A DNA stretch of 5,412 nucleotides from Candidatus Zixiibacteriota bacterium (GTDB lineage: Bacteria; Zixibacteria; MSB-5A5; GN15; PGXB01), in NCBI GenBank assembly GCA_026397495.1, contig JAPLUS010000206.1:1-5412 (forward strand). The letters run 5' to 3'. Every line of letters starts with the position of its first letter. The first letter of the stretch is position 1. The position numbers and the translations under genes were made by a program. Under the pieces are notes generated by a model, which worked only from the letters and a program-made list of their open reading frames with translations, ran no database searches and was not told where the DNA came from. Shown here piece by piece: positions 1 to 5,412 of this stretch.

Positions 1-28
1 GTCCTGTCCTCATGATGAGGAAAAGGAC
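1..28. repeat. Nested palindrome at the left window edge
   Basis: GTCCT (1-5) pairs with AGGAC (24-28), and inside it CCTCAT (8-13) pairs with ATGAGG (15-20) around one G. The outer arm shares the CTGTCC/GGACAG core of the adjacent repeat, so this may be a related palindrome with a different centre, or a degenerate neighbour unit. The element may continue beyond the edge. Confidence 0.5.
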
Positions 29-92
29 AGAACATTGTTCTGTCCCTACAATACATTACATTTTCGGGCAGACTAAAGTCTACCGCACACAA
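25..92. repeat. Direct repeat copy 1 (68 nt, two palindromes)
   Basis: This segment matches 206-273 at 67 of 68 positions; the one difference is A at 87 against G at 268. It has two inverted repeats in tandem. The first is GGACAGAACA and its complement around one T (25-45). The second is AGACT/AGTCT around AA (71-82), extending imperfectly outward with CGGGC on one side and TACCG on the other. An A/T-rich linker (about 46-64) joins them. Two linked palindromes recall REP/REPIN-type bacterial intergenic repeats; membership of a named family is inference. In this copy the outermost bases of the first palindrome (GTAG in copy 2) are replaced by AAAA. Confidence 0.85.
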
Positions 93-124
93 GCATCCCC
101 GGCATATCAGTACTAATGCTTAAT

Positions 125-141
125 CCCATCCGTTGGATGGG
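125..141. repeat. 7-bp hairpin between the two repeat copies
   Basis: CCCATCC and its complement GGATGGG are separated by GTT. It lies within the 113-nt spacer (93-205) between the two direct repeats. It has no adjacent T-run on either strand, so it is not a convincing terminator. No function can be assigned. Confidence 0.5.
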
Positions 142-201
142 GTAACGAATACTCTGGAGTTGTGGACGAGGATCCGCGGTGGCGAACTTTGCGAAAACTC
201 C

Positions 202-230
202 GTAGGGACAGAACATTGTTCTGTCCCTAC
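202..230. repeat. Perfect 14-bp inverted repeat with 1-nt spacer
   Basis: The left arm GTAGGGACAGAACA and its exact complement flank a single T. The next pair outward (C at 201, A at 231) does not match, so the arms end there. As RNA it would form a strong hairpin, though a 1-nt spacer forces the innermost pairs open. On the minus strand, nadK transcripts would run through it about 105 nt after the nadK stop. It is followed there by GGAGTTTT rather than a long T-run, so termination is possible but unproven. It could equally be only the end module of the repeat unit. Confidence 0.8.
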
Positions 231-273
231 AATACATTACATTTTCGGGCAGACTAAAGTCTACCGCGCACAA
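206..273. repeat. Direct repeat copy 2 (68 nt, two palindromes)
   Basis: This is the second copy of the 25-92 unit, in the same orientation and offset by 181 nt. It carries the same GGACAGAACA palindrome, A/T-rich linker and AGACT/AGTCT palindrome. Its left palindrome is longer than in copy 1 because it begins at 202 and pairs perfectly over 14 bp, so this copy is probably the better preserved one. No open reading frame of its own and no target-site duplication can be identified. Similarity ends abruptly at both sides. Confidence 0.85.
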
Positions 274-335
274 ACAATACTATCGAAGAGAATTTCCGAA
301 TATCCAGTGACAATCGTAATTGTGAAACCGCGACA

Positions 336-1223
336 TTATTCTTTAAACTCCGCTTTCTTGAAATCCACCACCGGGAGTTTGCCCCAGTGGAGTTTGCTGC
401 GGAGGACATCATAAAAAGAATATTCGGCAAACTTAATGAATTTGACGCTATGCTTCGCCCGTGAGATTTTTATAGAGCCAGCCGGGTCAAAACTGGTCGC
501 CACCTGACCATCGACCGTTACCGTTGCATGGCCGTGCTCCGAACGCAGCCGCACTTCCAGGTGGCAGTCGGGCGGAAATATCAATGGCCGTGAGGTGAGC
601 GAGAACGGCGAGATGGGGCAGACAATAATGGCCTGCATCGCCGGATTTAAAATCGGCCCGCCGACCGACAGCGAATAAGCCGTCGAACCGGTCGGGGTTG
701 ATATAATCAGGCCATCGGCCGTGTAAGAGCAGATATATTCGTCATTGGCGTAAAGACTGAGATTGATAACCCGGCTGATATTCCCTTTGTCAATCACGAT
801 ATCATTCAAGGCATAGGGAGAGCTCAACGTGGAGTTATTTATTACTTCCGCCTTCAGCACCAGACGCTCTTCAATCTTATATTCATTCCGGGATAATCTC
901 CCCAGGGCATCTTCAAGGCAATCAGGGGTAAGCTGGGTAAGAAAACCAAGCGAACCGAGATTGACACCCAGAATCGGGATGGGCCGTCCGCCCAGCGCGC
1001 GCACCGAGGCCAGCATCGTGCCATCGCCTCCCATCGAGATAAGAATATCAACATATTTACCCATCTCGTCCCGGCGGCAAGATTCAACCTCCAACTTGAT
1101 TTGGGGAATAATATCTTCACAGAGAAATACTTCGTGATTATTCCGTTGACACCATTTAACCGCCATCGTAACGGTATCGGCGGCATCGGGACGATCAAAA
1201 TTGGCGATTATTCCAAAACGCAT
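336..1223 (-). CDS. nadK: NAD kinase (ATP/polyphosphate-dependent NAD+ 2'-phosphotransferase)
   Basis: This cytosolic enzyme phosphorylates NAD+ to NADP+ and so sets the NADP(H) pool. The protein is 295 residues, normal for the bacterial family. Visible family motifs in order are GGDGT (65-69, with catalytic Asp67), GVNLGSLGF (86-94), the N-D pair in ALNDIVI (140-141), TPTGSTAYSLSVGGP (176-190) and VDGQ (237-240), with the usual C-terminal FYDVLRSKLHWG segment. No break is seen. The ATG at 1223 is chosen because it begins right at the conserved MRFGIIAN strand, is preceded by AGGA seven bases upstream, and lies 1 nt after the dxs stop. An ATG at 1280 would add 19 unconserved residues and overlap dxs. 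Translation is probably coupled to dxs. It is the last gene of the cluster, and in this pathway context NADPH supply for the MEP reductive steps is a plausible but inferred link. Confidence 0.96.
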   Translation of the reverse strand: MRFGIIANFDRPDAADTVTMAVKWCQRNNHEVFLCEDIIPQIKLEVESCRRDEMGKYVDILISMGGDGTMLASVRALGGRPIPILGVNLGSLGFLTQLTPDCLEDALGRLSRNEYKIEERLVLKAEVINNSTLSSPYALNDIVIDKGNISRVINLSLYANDEYICSYTADGLIISTPTGSTAYSLSVGGPILNPAMQAIIVCPISPFSLTSRPLIFPPDCHLEVRLRSEHGHATVTVDGQVATSFDPAGSIKISRAKHSVKFIKFAEYSFYDVLRSKLHWGKLPVVDFKKAEFKE

Positions 1224-1224
1224 A

Positions 1225-1563
1225 TTATTTTCCTGCCGTGGACTTTTTTGAAGTTTTTTCTCCGGTATGATTGACGACATCTAATTCAAGGACACTATCA
1301 TCGACTTTATGTCCGGTTATCTTCTGCAAAAAAGTACGGCGGACACTGTGGAGCTTTCCAATATATTCGACCAAGTCCTCGACTGTCAGGCCGATTTGGC
1401 TCAGAAGAATATCGCGGTGCCCGTGTTGAATGAATTGATCGGGGATAGCAAAAGAGTGGAATTTCCCCTTGAAACTCTTTGTTGCCAGATAAGCGGCAAC
1501 CATCTGTCCTAACCCGCCAAAGGCGCTATTTTCCTCAATGGTGATTACAGATAGTACAAGCAC
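1225..1563 (-). CDS. dxs: DXS C-terminal fragment (end of transketolase C-terminal domain) with unusual tail
   Basis: This frame is shifted by one base from the upstream dxs frame and overlaps it by 29 nt. Residues 5-65 match the end of DXS: VITIEENSAFGG (6-17), then AIPDQFIQHG (39-48) and LSQIGLT (54-60). The nominal start is a GTG at 1563 directly preceded by an in-frame TAA, with no convincing ribosome site, so it is unlikely to be an independent gene. It is best read as the detached 3' end of dxs. Residues from about 72 to 112 extend past the usual end of the family and finish in a hydrophilic Lys/Ser/Thr-rich tail. The TAA stop at 1225-1227 lies 1 nt before the nadK ATG. Confidence 0.85.
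   Translation of the reverse strand: MLVLSVITIEENSAFGGLGQMVAAYLATKSFKGKFHSFAIPDQFIQHGHRDILLSQIGLTVEDLVEYIGKLHSVRRTFLQKITGHKVDDSVLELDVVNHTGEKTSKKSTAGK
1231..1235 (-). promoter_or_regulatory. Ribosome binding site of nadK
   Basis: On the minus strand CAGGA lies seven bases before the ATG at 1223, inside the last codons of dxs. It supports 1223 over the upstream ATG at 1280 and suggests coupling to the end of dxs translation. Confidence 0.6.
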
Positions 1564-3109
1564 TTAAGGCTGTTTCCACCATTGTTCCCGTGGCAATGAT
1601 AACGGTATCGCCGGATATTACCAGTTTTTCCCATTTGCCCCATTCAATAGGTTCAATGACATTACCCATTGGTACAGGTATGGAAGCCCGCGGATATCTT
1701 ATGGCACAGGGACCGGTCAGCTTGGATTTGGCCGCCAGATATAACATCGAGCGAAATTCATCTCCGTCTTTCGGGGCCATAATAGTGATATCGGGCACAG
1801 CCGAAAGATAGGATAAATCAAAACATCCGTGATGCGTTGGTCCATCCTCGCCTACCAGTCCGGCTCGATCAACGCAAAATACCACCGGCAGTTTCTGTAA
1901 AGCAATATCATGGATAATCTGATCATAAGCCCTCTGCAGAAAAGTGGAATAGATAGCTACAAAGGGTTTGGTTCCACCGGAGGCCAGTCCAGCCGCAAAA
2001 CAAGAGGCATGACCTTCGGCAATACCGACATCAAAGAACCTTTCCGGAAACTGCTCGGCGAATTTGGTCAGGCCGACTCCGGAGGCCATGGCGGCCGTTA
2101 TGACAATAATGCGATTATCCTGCTCGGCCAATTCCACCATGGTATTGCCGAATATCGTAGTATAATGAGGCAGACCTGATGATGATATTGATTTGCCGGT
2201 TATTTTGTCGAACGAACCAATTCCATGGAATCTGGTCGCATCCTCCTCGGAGGGCTGATACCCTTTTCCTTTAGTCGTTATAATATGCAGGATGTTGGGG
2301 CCGGGAATATTCTTGATATGATTTATGGTCTTAATTAAAAGCGGCAAATTATGGCCGTCAATCGGGCCGAAATAACGAAACCCGAGTTTATCAAAAAGAA
2401 ATCCGGGAACAAGAAGCCCCTTAATGGAATCCTCTATATTCGAAACCATCGCCCGTATTTTATCACGTCTTTTAAATCGTCCGGTGAGTTCCCAAATTTC
2501 ATTTCTCAGCTTATTGAAACGTTGGTCGGCCATTATATTGGTCAGATACTTGGAAATTGCCCCGACATTTTTGGATATGGACATCCTGTTGTCGTTGAGA
2601 ATAACCAGCATATTTTTCTTGGCAGTACCGGCATTATTGAGACCTTCAAAGGAAAGTCCACCGGTTAAGGCCCCATCACCGACAACAGCAATAATTTTAT
2701 GATTCAGCCCCTGGGCGTCCCGGGCCACGGCCAGGCCAAGAGCCGCGGAAATAGCGGTTGAGGCATGTCCGGCGCCAAAGGGATCGGCGGGGGATTCTTC
2801 CGGTTTGGGAAAACCGGATAGACCGTTATATTGGCGCAGAGTCCTCATCTTGTCCCGCCGGCCGGTTAGCATCTTATGGGTATAGCATTGATGACCAACG
2901 TCCCATATAATTTTGTCAGTGGGAATATCAAAACAGTAATGCAGAGCCAGAGTTAATTCGACAGCGCCTAGATTGGAAGCCAGATGGCCGCCCGTATCGG
3001 CCACGATTGAGATTATTTCCTGCCGAATCTCTTCCGCCAGTTCTTTCAGTTGGCTTTCCTCAAATCGCTTCAGGTCAGACGAATTATTTATTCCCGGCAA
3101 TAGATTCAT
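1535..3109 (-). CDS. dxs: 1-deoxy-D-xylulose-5-phosphate synthase, N-terminal ~80% (truncated by frameshift)
   Basis: DXS condenses pyruvate and glyceraldehyde 3-phosphate with thiamine diphosphate, releasing CO2; it is the first step of the MEP isoprenoid pathway. The frame encodes 524 residues against about 620-640 for a full enzyme. Visible features: DTGGHLASNLG (His42), GAGHAST (His115), the thiamine/metal motif from GDG (144-146) to NDN (172-174), GPIDGHN (248-254), FHGIG (His295), the catalytic Glu365 in VGIAEGHA, YSTFLQRAYDQ (Arg393), DRAG (414-417), DGPTHHG (422-428) and RYPR (471-474). All active-site positions I expect from E. coli DXS are therefore present. The frame leaves homology after GTMVETALSA (508-517) and ends with seven foreign residues. 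The ATG at 3109, 4 nt after the ispA stop, is preferred over a TTG at 3145 that would overlap ispA. Its ribosome site (AAGAGA, 11 nt upstream) is weak, suggesting coupling. Confidence 0.92.
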   Translation of the reverse strand: MNLLPGINNSSDLKRFEESQLKELAEEIRQEIISIVADTGGHLASNLGAVELTLALHYCFDIPTDKIIWDVGHQCYTHKMLTGRRDKMRTLRQYNGLSGFPKPEESPADPFGAGHASTAISAALGLAVARDAQGLNHKIIAVVGDGALTGGLSFEGLNNAGTAKKNMLVILNDNRMSISKNVGAISKYLTNIMADQRFNKLRNEIWELTGRFKRRDKIRAMVSNIEDSIKGLLVPGFLFDKLGFRYFGPIDGHNLPLLIKTINHIKNIPGPNILHIITTKGKGYQPSEEDATRFHGIGSFDKITGKSISSSGLPHYTTIFGNTMVELAEQDNRIIVITAAMASGVGLTKFAEQFPERFFDVGIAEGHASCFAAGLASGGTKPFVAIYSTFLQRAYDQIIHDIALQKLPVVFCVDRAGLVGEDGPTHHGCFDLSYLSAVPDITIMAPKDGDEFRSMLYLAAKSKLTGPCAIRYPRASIPVPMGNVIEPIEWGKWEKLVISGDTVIIATGTMVETALSACTICNHH

Positions 3110-3113
3110 CTTA

Positions 3114-4001
3114 TTATTTATCTCTTTGGCCAATAAAATGGGCAATAGTGATAAAGCGATTATCTTTTAATCCGAATTCACGGCTGATGGCAACCGCTTC
3201 ATCAATTAATCTATCAACATCCTGATGGGATTGATTCAGCCCGATTACCTTCGGATAGGTTGCCTTTTGATTCTTGCGATCAGAACCAATATTTTTGCCA
3301 AGTTTTTCTTTATCCCCTTCTACATCGAGAATATCATCAACAATTTGAAAGGCCAGCCCAATTTTTTCGCCATAAAGACTCAGCTTTTCCAGGGTGGCTT
3401 CATCGACCTCGGCCAAAATGGCGCCGATCCTCACCGCCGCACAAATCAAAGCGCCGGTCTTGTGAGAATGAATAAATTTAATCTGCTCCAGAGTGACATC
3501 GGTTCCCTCCGCTTCCACGTCGGCCATCTGCCCCCCCAGCATTCCAAAAGTGCCGATTGCCTTGGCCAACTCCAGAACCGCCCGGGCTGAGTTGGATTCG
3601 GCCAGCAGGCGGAAAGCAAGATCGTGGAGAGCATCGCCGGCCAGAACGGCGGTAGTTTCATCGAATTTTTTATGAAGTGTCGGCAATCCCCGACGAAGAT
3701 CGTCATCATCCATACAGGGGAGATCATCATGTATCAGCGAATAGGTATGGACAAACTCCAACGAGCACACCGCCGGATTAATTAAATCAGGATTGCTTCC
3801 ACCGAAAACTTCATAGGCCGTCAAAGTTAGAATGGGCCGAATCCTTTTGCCGCCGGCCAGGACTGAATAGCGCATCGCTTTGTGAAGAGTTTGGGGATAA
3901 ACGTCCTCCCCGGGAAGATATCTATCAAGAAGCCGGTCTATTTCCTGACGCTTTTGCTCCAAATATAAAAGTTCGGTATCGGTTATTTTAGTCAGTATCA
4001 T
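3114..4001 (-). CDS. ispA: Polyprenyl (probably farnesyl) diphosphate synthase
   Basis: This class I trans-prenyltransferase of the cytosol condenses isopentenyl diphosphate with allylic diphosphates, most likely making C15 farnesyl diphosphate. It is 295 residues, typical for IspA. Visible motifs are GGKRIRP (50-56, diphosphate-binding Lys/Arg), the first Asp-rich motif DDLPCMDDDDLRRG (92-105) with the two-residue insertion of bacterial enzymes, GGQMAD (156-161), HKTGAL (180-185), and the second Asp-rich motif in FQIVDDILD (218-226). The segment SLIHDD before the first Asp motif matches IspA-type enzymes, but a geranylgeranyl product cannot be excluded. The ATG at 4001 is chosen because GAGGG lies 8 nt upstream and the protein then has standard length. 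It overlaps the xseB end by 14 nt, and dxs follows 4 nt after its stop, implying translational coupling. No damage is seen. Confidence 0.93.
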   Translation of the reverse strand: MILTKITDTELLYLEQKRQEIDRLLDRYLPGEDVYPQTLHKAMRYSVLAGGKRIRPILTLTAYEVFGGSNPDLINPAVCSLEFVHTYSLIHDDLPCMDDDDLRRGLPTLHKKFDETTAVLAGDALHDLAFRLLAESNSARAVLELAKAIGTFGMLGGQMADVEAEGTDVTLEQIKFIHSHKTGALICAAVRIGAILAEVDEATLEKLSLYGEKIGLAFQIVDDILDVEGDKEKLGKNIGSDRKNQKATYPKVIGLNQSHQDVDRLIDEAVAISREFGLKDNRFITIAHFIGQRDK

Positions 4002-4260
4002 CCTTGCCGCCCTCGTTAGTTTCCTGCCCATCTTTCTCAAATGGTACTTCTACCAATTTGTCACCGAGTTTTTTTAAGATGGTGATTTTTTTCTCGGCCT
4101 CCGAAAGCTTCTGACTGCAAAAACCGGCGATTTCCACCCCTTCGGTGTACAAAGTAATCGATTCCTCAAGCGGTGTTTCACCTGACTCGAGTCTGGCGGT
4201 AATCTCTTCCAGACGGGCTAAGGCTGCCCCAAAGCTTTTGTATCCCTTTTTTGTCGTCAT
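3988..4260 (-). CDS. xseB: Exodeoxyribonuclease VII small subunit
   Basis: XseB is the small subunit that assembles with XseA to form exonuclease VII, which degrades single-stranded DNA to oligonucleotides. The protein is 90 residues. The family core is residues 9-66: SFGAALARLEEITARLESG (9-27), then TPLEESITLYTEGVEIAGFC (29-48), then KLSEAEKKITIL (51-62). This is the short two-helix hairpin of XseB. The tail after residue 70 is acidic, polar and not conserved (ending KDDTD), and part of it is encoded in the overlap with ispA. The ATG at 4260 is supported by AGGAAGAG 9 nt upstream, within the end of xseA, whose stop is 5 nt before the start. The coding strand has two A7 runs (complement of 4069-4075 and 4086-4092). 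Confidence 0.93.
   Translation of the reverse strand: MTTKKGYKSFGAALARLEEITARLESGETPLEESITLYTEGVEIAGFCSQKLSEAEKKITILKKLGDKLVEVPFEKDGQETNEGGKDDTD
4010..4014 (-). promoter_or_regulatory. Ribosome binding site of ispA
   Basis: GAGGG on the minus strand, 8 nt before the ATG at 4001 and inside the final codons of xseB. It argues against the longer in-frame extension up to 4040. Confidence 0.6.
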
Positions 4261-4265
4261 AATAA

Positions 4266-5412
4266 TTAACTCTTCCTGATTTCTTTTATTGCGGCCAAAG
4301 CAGAGCCATCTTTCAAAATTGTTTCCACCAGATCTTCCCTTTTCAGGGCCGTTATTGATTTCACCGGTTTGCCTGAGGGGAAACTTTTTATTACCGCATA
4401 CCCCCGATTTAGGATGGCCAGAGGTGAAAGCGATTCCAATCGGGACAGCTTCAAAGATAAACTGTTTTTCTGTTTTTCCAATACAATTTTTCCTGCCATA
4501 ATCAATTGTCTTTTAACAATATCAAGGTATTGTTCTTGTTCTCTCACAAATGTTTCCGGACGAACGTAAACAGGACGGGTAATTAACTGATTGAGAGAAT
4601 AATGATTCTTATTTATCATTTCCAAAAGGCGTCGTCTCAGCTGGTGAAGATAACCGGTAATATTCATCAGAAAGGATTTTTTGTCCCAGATAATCAGTTC
4701 CGCCGCCGACGATGGAGTCGGTGCCCGCAGGTCGGCGGCCAAATCGGATAGAGTGGTATCAATCTCATGACCGATTCCGGTAACAATCGTTTTTTTTGAG
4801 GAAACAATGGCTCGCACTAAGGCTTCTTCATTAAAGGTCCATAGATCCTCTAAAGAGCCGCCGCCCCGGCCGATCATAATAAGATCGATATCATCTCTTT
4901 CATTGAAATATTTTATACCGGCGATAATACTGCTTTCAGCCCCGGCCCCTTGAATCTGAGCCGGATAAAGAACCAGTTGAATAGTATTATTTCTGCGATA
5001 GGCAATCTGGATAAAATCCCGGATGGCCGCACCGGTCGGGGAGGTAACCAGCCCGACTTTAGTAGGATACTCAGGCAGCGGCCTCTTACTTGCCTCATCA
5101 AATAATCCTTCTTTGGAAAGCCGCTCATATAATTGCCGAAAGGCAATCTCAAGAGGCCCCACTCCCACCGGCATAAGTTTCTTCACATTAAGCTGATAAC
5201 TGCCGCCCTTTTCATAAACGGTAATATCGCCAAAGGCCCACACTTTCATTCCATTTTCCGGTTCGAACTTAAGATACTGCCCGACGTGCCGCCAAATAGT
5301 CAAACGAATTATGGCGTTTTCATCTTTTAATGACAGATAACGGTGCCCTGAAGAATGAAGGATATAATTGGAAATCTCCCCTTCCACCCAGACTGATGGA
5401 AATGATTCTTCC
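4266..5412 (-). CDS. xseA: Exodeoxyribonuclease VII large subunit (5' end beyond the window)
   Basis: XseA is the catalytic subunit of exonuclease VII, acting on single-stranded DNA in repair and recombination. The visible 381 codons run from the right edge to a TAA at 4266. The first visible residues EESFPSVWVEGEISN fall in the N-terminal OB-fold, so roughly 15-25 residues including the start lie outside the window; the GTG at 5387 is not the real start. In the visible numbering: OB-fold through about residue 78, VTSPTGAAIRDF (122-133), GRGGGSLEDLW (181-191), TGIGHEIDTTLSD (211-223) and RAPTPSSAAE (229-238). After these come a helical, charged coiled-coil-like stretch (about 245-325) and LNRGYAV (334-340) near the C-terminus. 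The motifs match XseA and the frame is intact. It is the first visible gene of the cluster, and xseB follows after 5 nt. Confidence 0.95.
   Translation of the reverse strand, partial: EESFPSVWVEGEISNYILHSSGHRYLSLKDENAIIRLTIWRHVGQYLKFEPENGMKVWAFGDITVYEKGGSYQLNVKKLMPVGVGPLEIAFRQLYERLSKEGLFDEASKRPLPEYPTKVGLVTSPTGAAIRDFIQIAYRRNNTIQLVLYPAQIQGAGAESSIIAGIKYFNERDDIDLIMIGRGGGSLEDLWTFNEEALVRAIVSSKKTIVTGIGHEIDTTLSDLAADLRAPTPSSAAELIIWDKKSFLMNITGYLHQLRRRLLEMINKNHYSLNQLITRPVYVRPETFVREQEQYLDIVKRQLIMAGKIVLEKQKNSLSLKLSRLESLSPLAILNRGYAVIKSFPSGKPVKSITALKREDLVETILKDGSALAAIKEIRKS

Larger units (their letters stand above)
1..335. other. Intergenic tail downstream of nadK, rich in palindromic repeats
   Basis: This stretch follows the stop codon of nadK and contains no convincing gene. 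Open frames on both strands run straight through the repeat copies and resemble no protein family I recognise. What it holds is two direct copies of a 68-nt repeat, a palindrome at the left edge (1-28), and a short hairpin between the copies (125-141). No stem-loop followed by a clear T-run on the minus strand is seen after nadK, so a classic intrinsic terminator cannot be assigned. A weak 5-bp stem with a 4-nt loop sits at 310-323 but has no T-tract. recN, a common downstream neighbour of nadK, does not start here. Confidence 0.8.
1225..3109 (-). pseudogene. dxs: dxs locus, interrupted by an internal deletion with frameshift
   Basis: Together the two fragments make up one 1-deoxy-D-xylulose-5-phosphate synthase gene. 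The first frame covers the thiamine-binding and pyrimidine-binding domains and the start of the third domain. The second frame, one base out of phase, covers the end of the third domain. Between them the family segment that normally carries the R-F-x-K-P-L/M-D motif is absent. The locus is 1885 nt, which is 1 more than a multiple of three, so the missing length should be 2 more than a multiple of three, about 92-104 nt. Whether the gene is dead in the organism or only damaged in this assembly cannot be decided from the sequence. Confidence 0.8.

Noticed and set aside
25..273. CRISPR array
   Set aside because: Only two copies, 68 nt long with internal palindromes and a 113-nt spacer; this is not CRISPR geometry and there are no cas genes.
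310..323. Intrinsic terminator after nadK at the small ACAAT/ATTGT stem
   Set aside because: Only five A/T-rich base pairs and no T-run following on the minus strand.
73..414. Open frames on both strands across the repeat region (73-273 minus, 133-414 plus)
   Set aside because: They run through the palindromic repeats, or into the nadK end on the opposite strand, and resemble no protein family; they are chance frames.
1224..1280. Longer NAD kinase starting at the ATG at 1280
   Set aside because: The extra 19 residues do not resemble the family, overlap the dxs tail and lack a good ribosome site; the ATG at 1223 has AGGA at proper spacing.
1535..1563. Programmed ribosomal frameshift joining the two dxs frames
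   Set aside because: There is no slippery heptamer or obvious stimulatory hairpin in the overlap, and a frameshift alone would still leave about 30-35 family residues missing.
2351..2702. Plus-strand open frames inside dxs, and similar ones inside ispA and xseA
   Set aside because: They are antisense to strongly conserved coding sequence, overlap one another in different frames and show no family features.
3110..3145. Longer DXS starting at the TTG at 3145
   Set aside because: It would overlap ispA by 32 nt and add 12 unconserved residues; the ATG at 3109 directly after the ispA stop is the simpler start.
4002..4040. Longer IspA starting at 4040
   Set aside because: The added residues are basic and unconserved and lie within xseB; GAGGG at proper spacing supports 4001.

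Overview
The window carries one tightly packed minus-strand gene cluster, read right to left: xseA (5' end beyond the right edge), xseB, ispA, dxs (broken) and nadK. It is followed by a 335-nt intergenic tail holding a duplicated palindromic repeat. The joints between genes are 5 nt, a 14-nt overlap, 4 nt and 1 nt. This fits a single transcript whose promoter lies off the right edge. No RNA gene, CRISPR array, transposase or phage gene is visible.

Organism: this is a bacterium that makes isoprenoids by the MEP pathway. The order xseA-xseB-ispA-dxs-nadK is a variant of the xseA-xseB-ispA-dxs-tlyA-nadK-recN arrangement known from several phyla, here without tlyA. Base composition is roughly balanced by eye. 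The protein style and the intergenic palindromes remind me of an uncultured FCB-type lineage such as Zixibacteria, but that is a low-confidence inference and the sequence does not settle the phylum.

Layout: positions 1-335 have no gene. They contain two direct 68-nt copies (25-92 and 206-273, one mismatch), each built from two palindromes, plus further small hairpins. Positions 336-1223 are nadK. Positions 1225-3109 are dxs, split into two overlapping reading frames. Positions 3114-4001 are ispA, 3988-4260 xseB, and 4266 to the right edge xseA.

How the genes work together: DXS makes the first MEP intermediate, IspA condenses the final C5 units into a prenyl diphosphate, and NAD kinase supplies NADP(H), which the pathway uses. 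XseA and XseB are the two subunits of exonuclease VII, and their linkage to isoprenoid genes is a conserved genomic habit rather than a shared pathway. The most notable observation is dxs. All expected catalytic residues are present, but about 30-35 codons of the C-terminal domain are missing at about 1545-1570 and the frame shifts at the same point. As given, the sequence cannot encode a normal DXS. It may be a real lesion, a strain variant or an assembly error. I found no convincing new biological system here.
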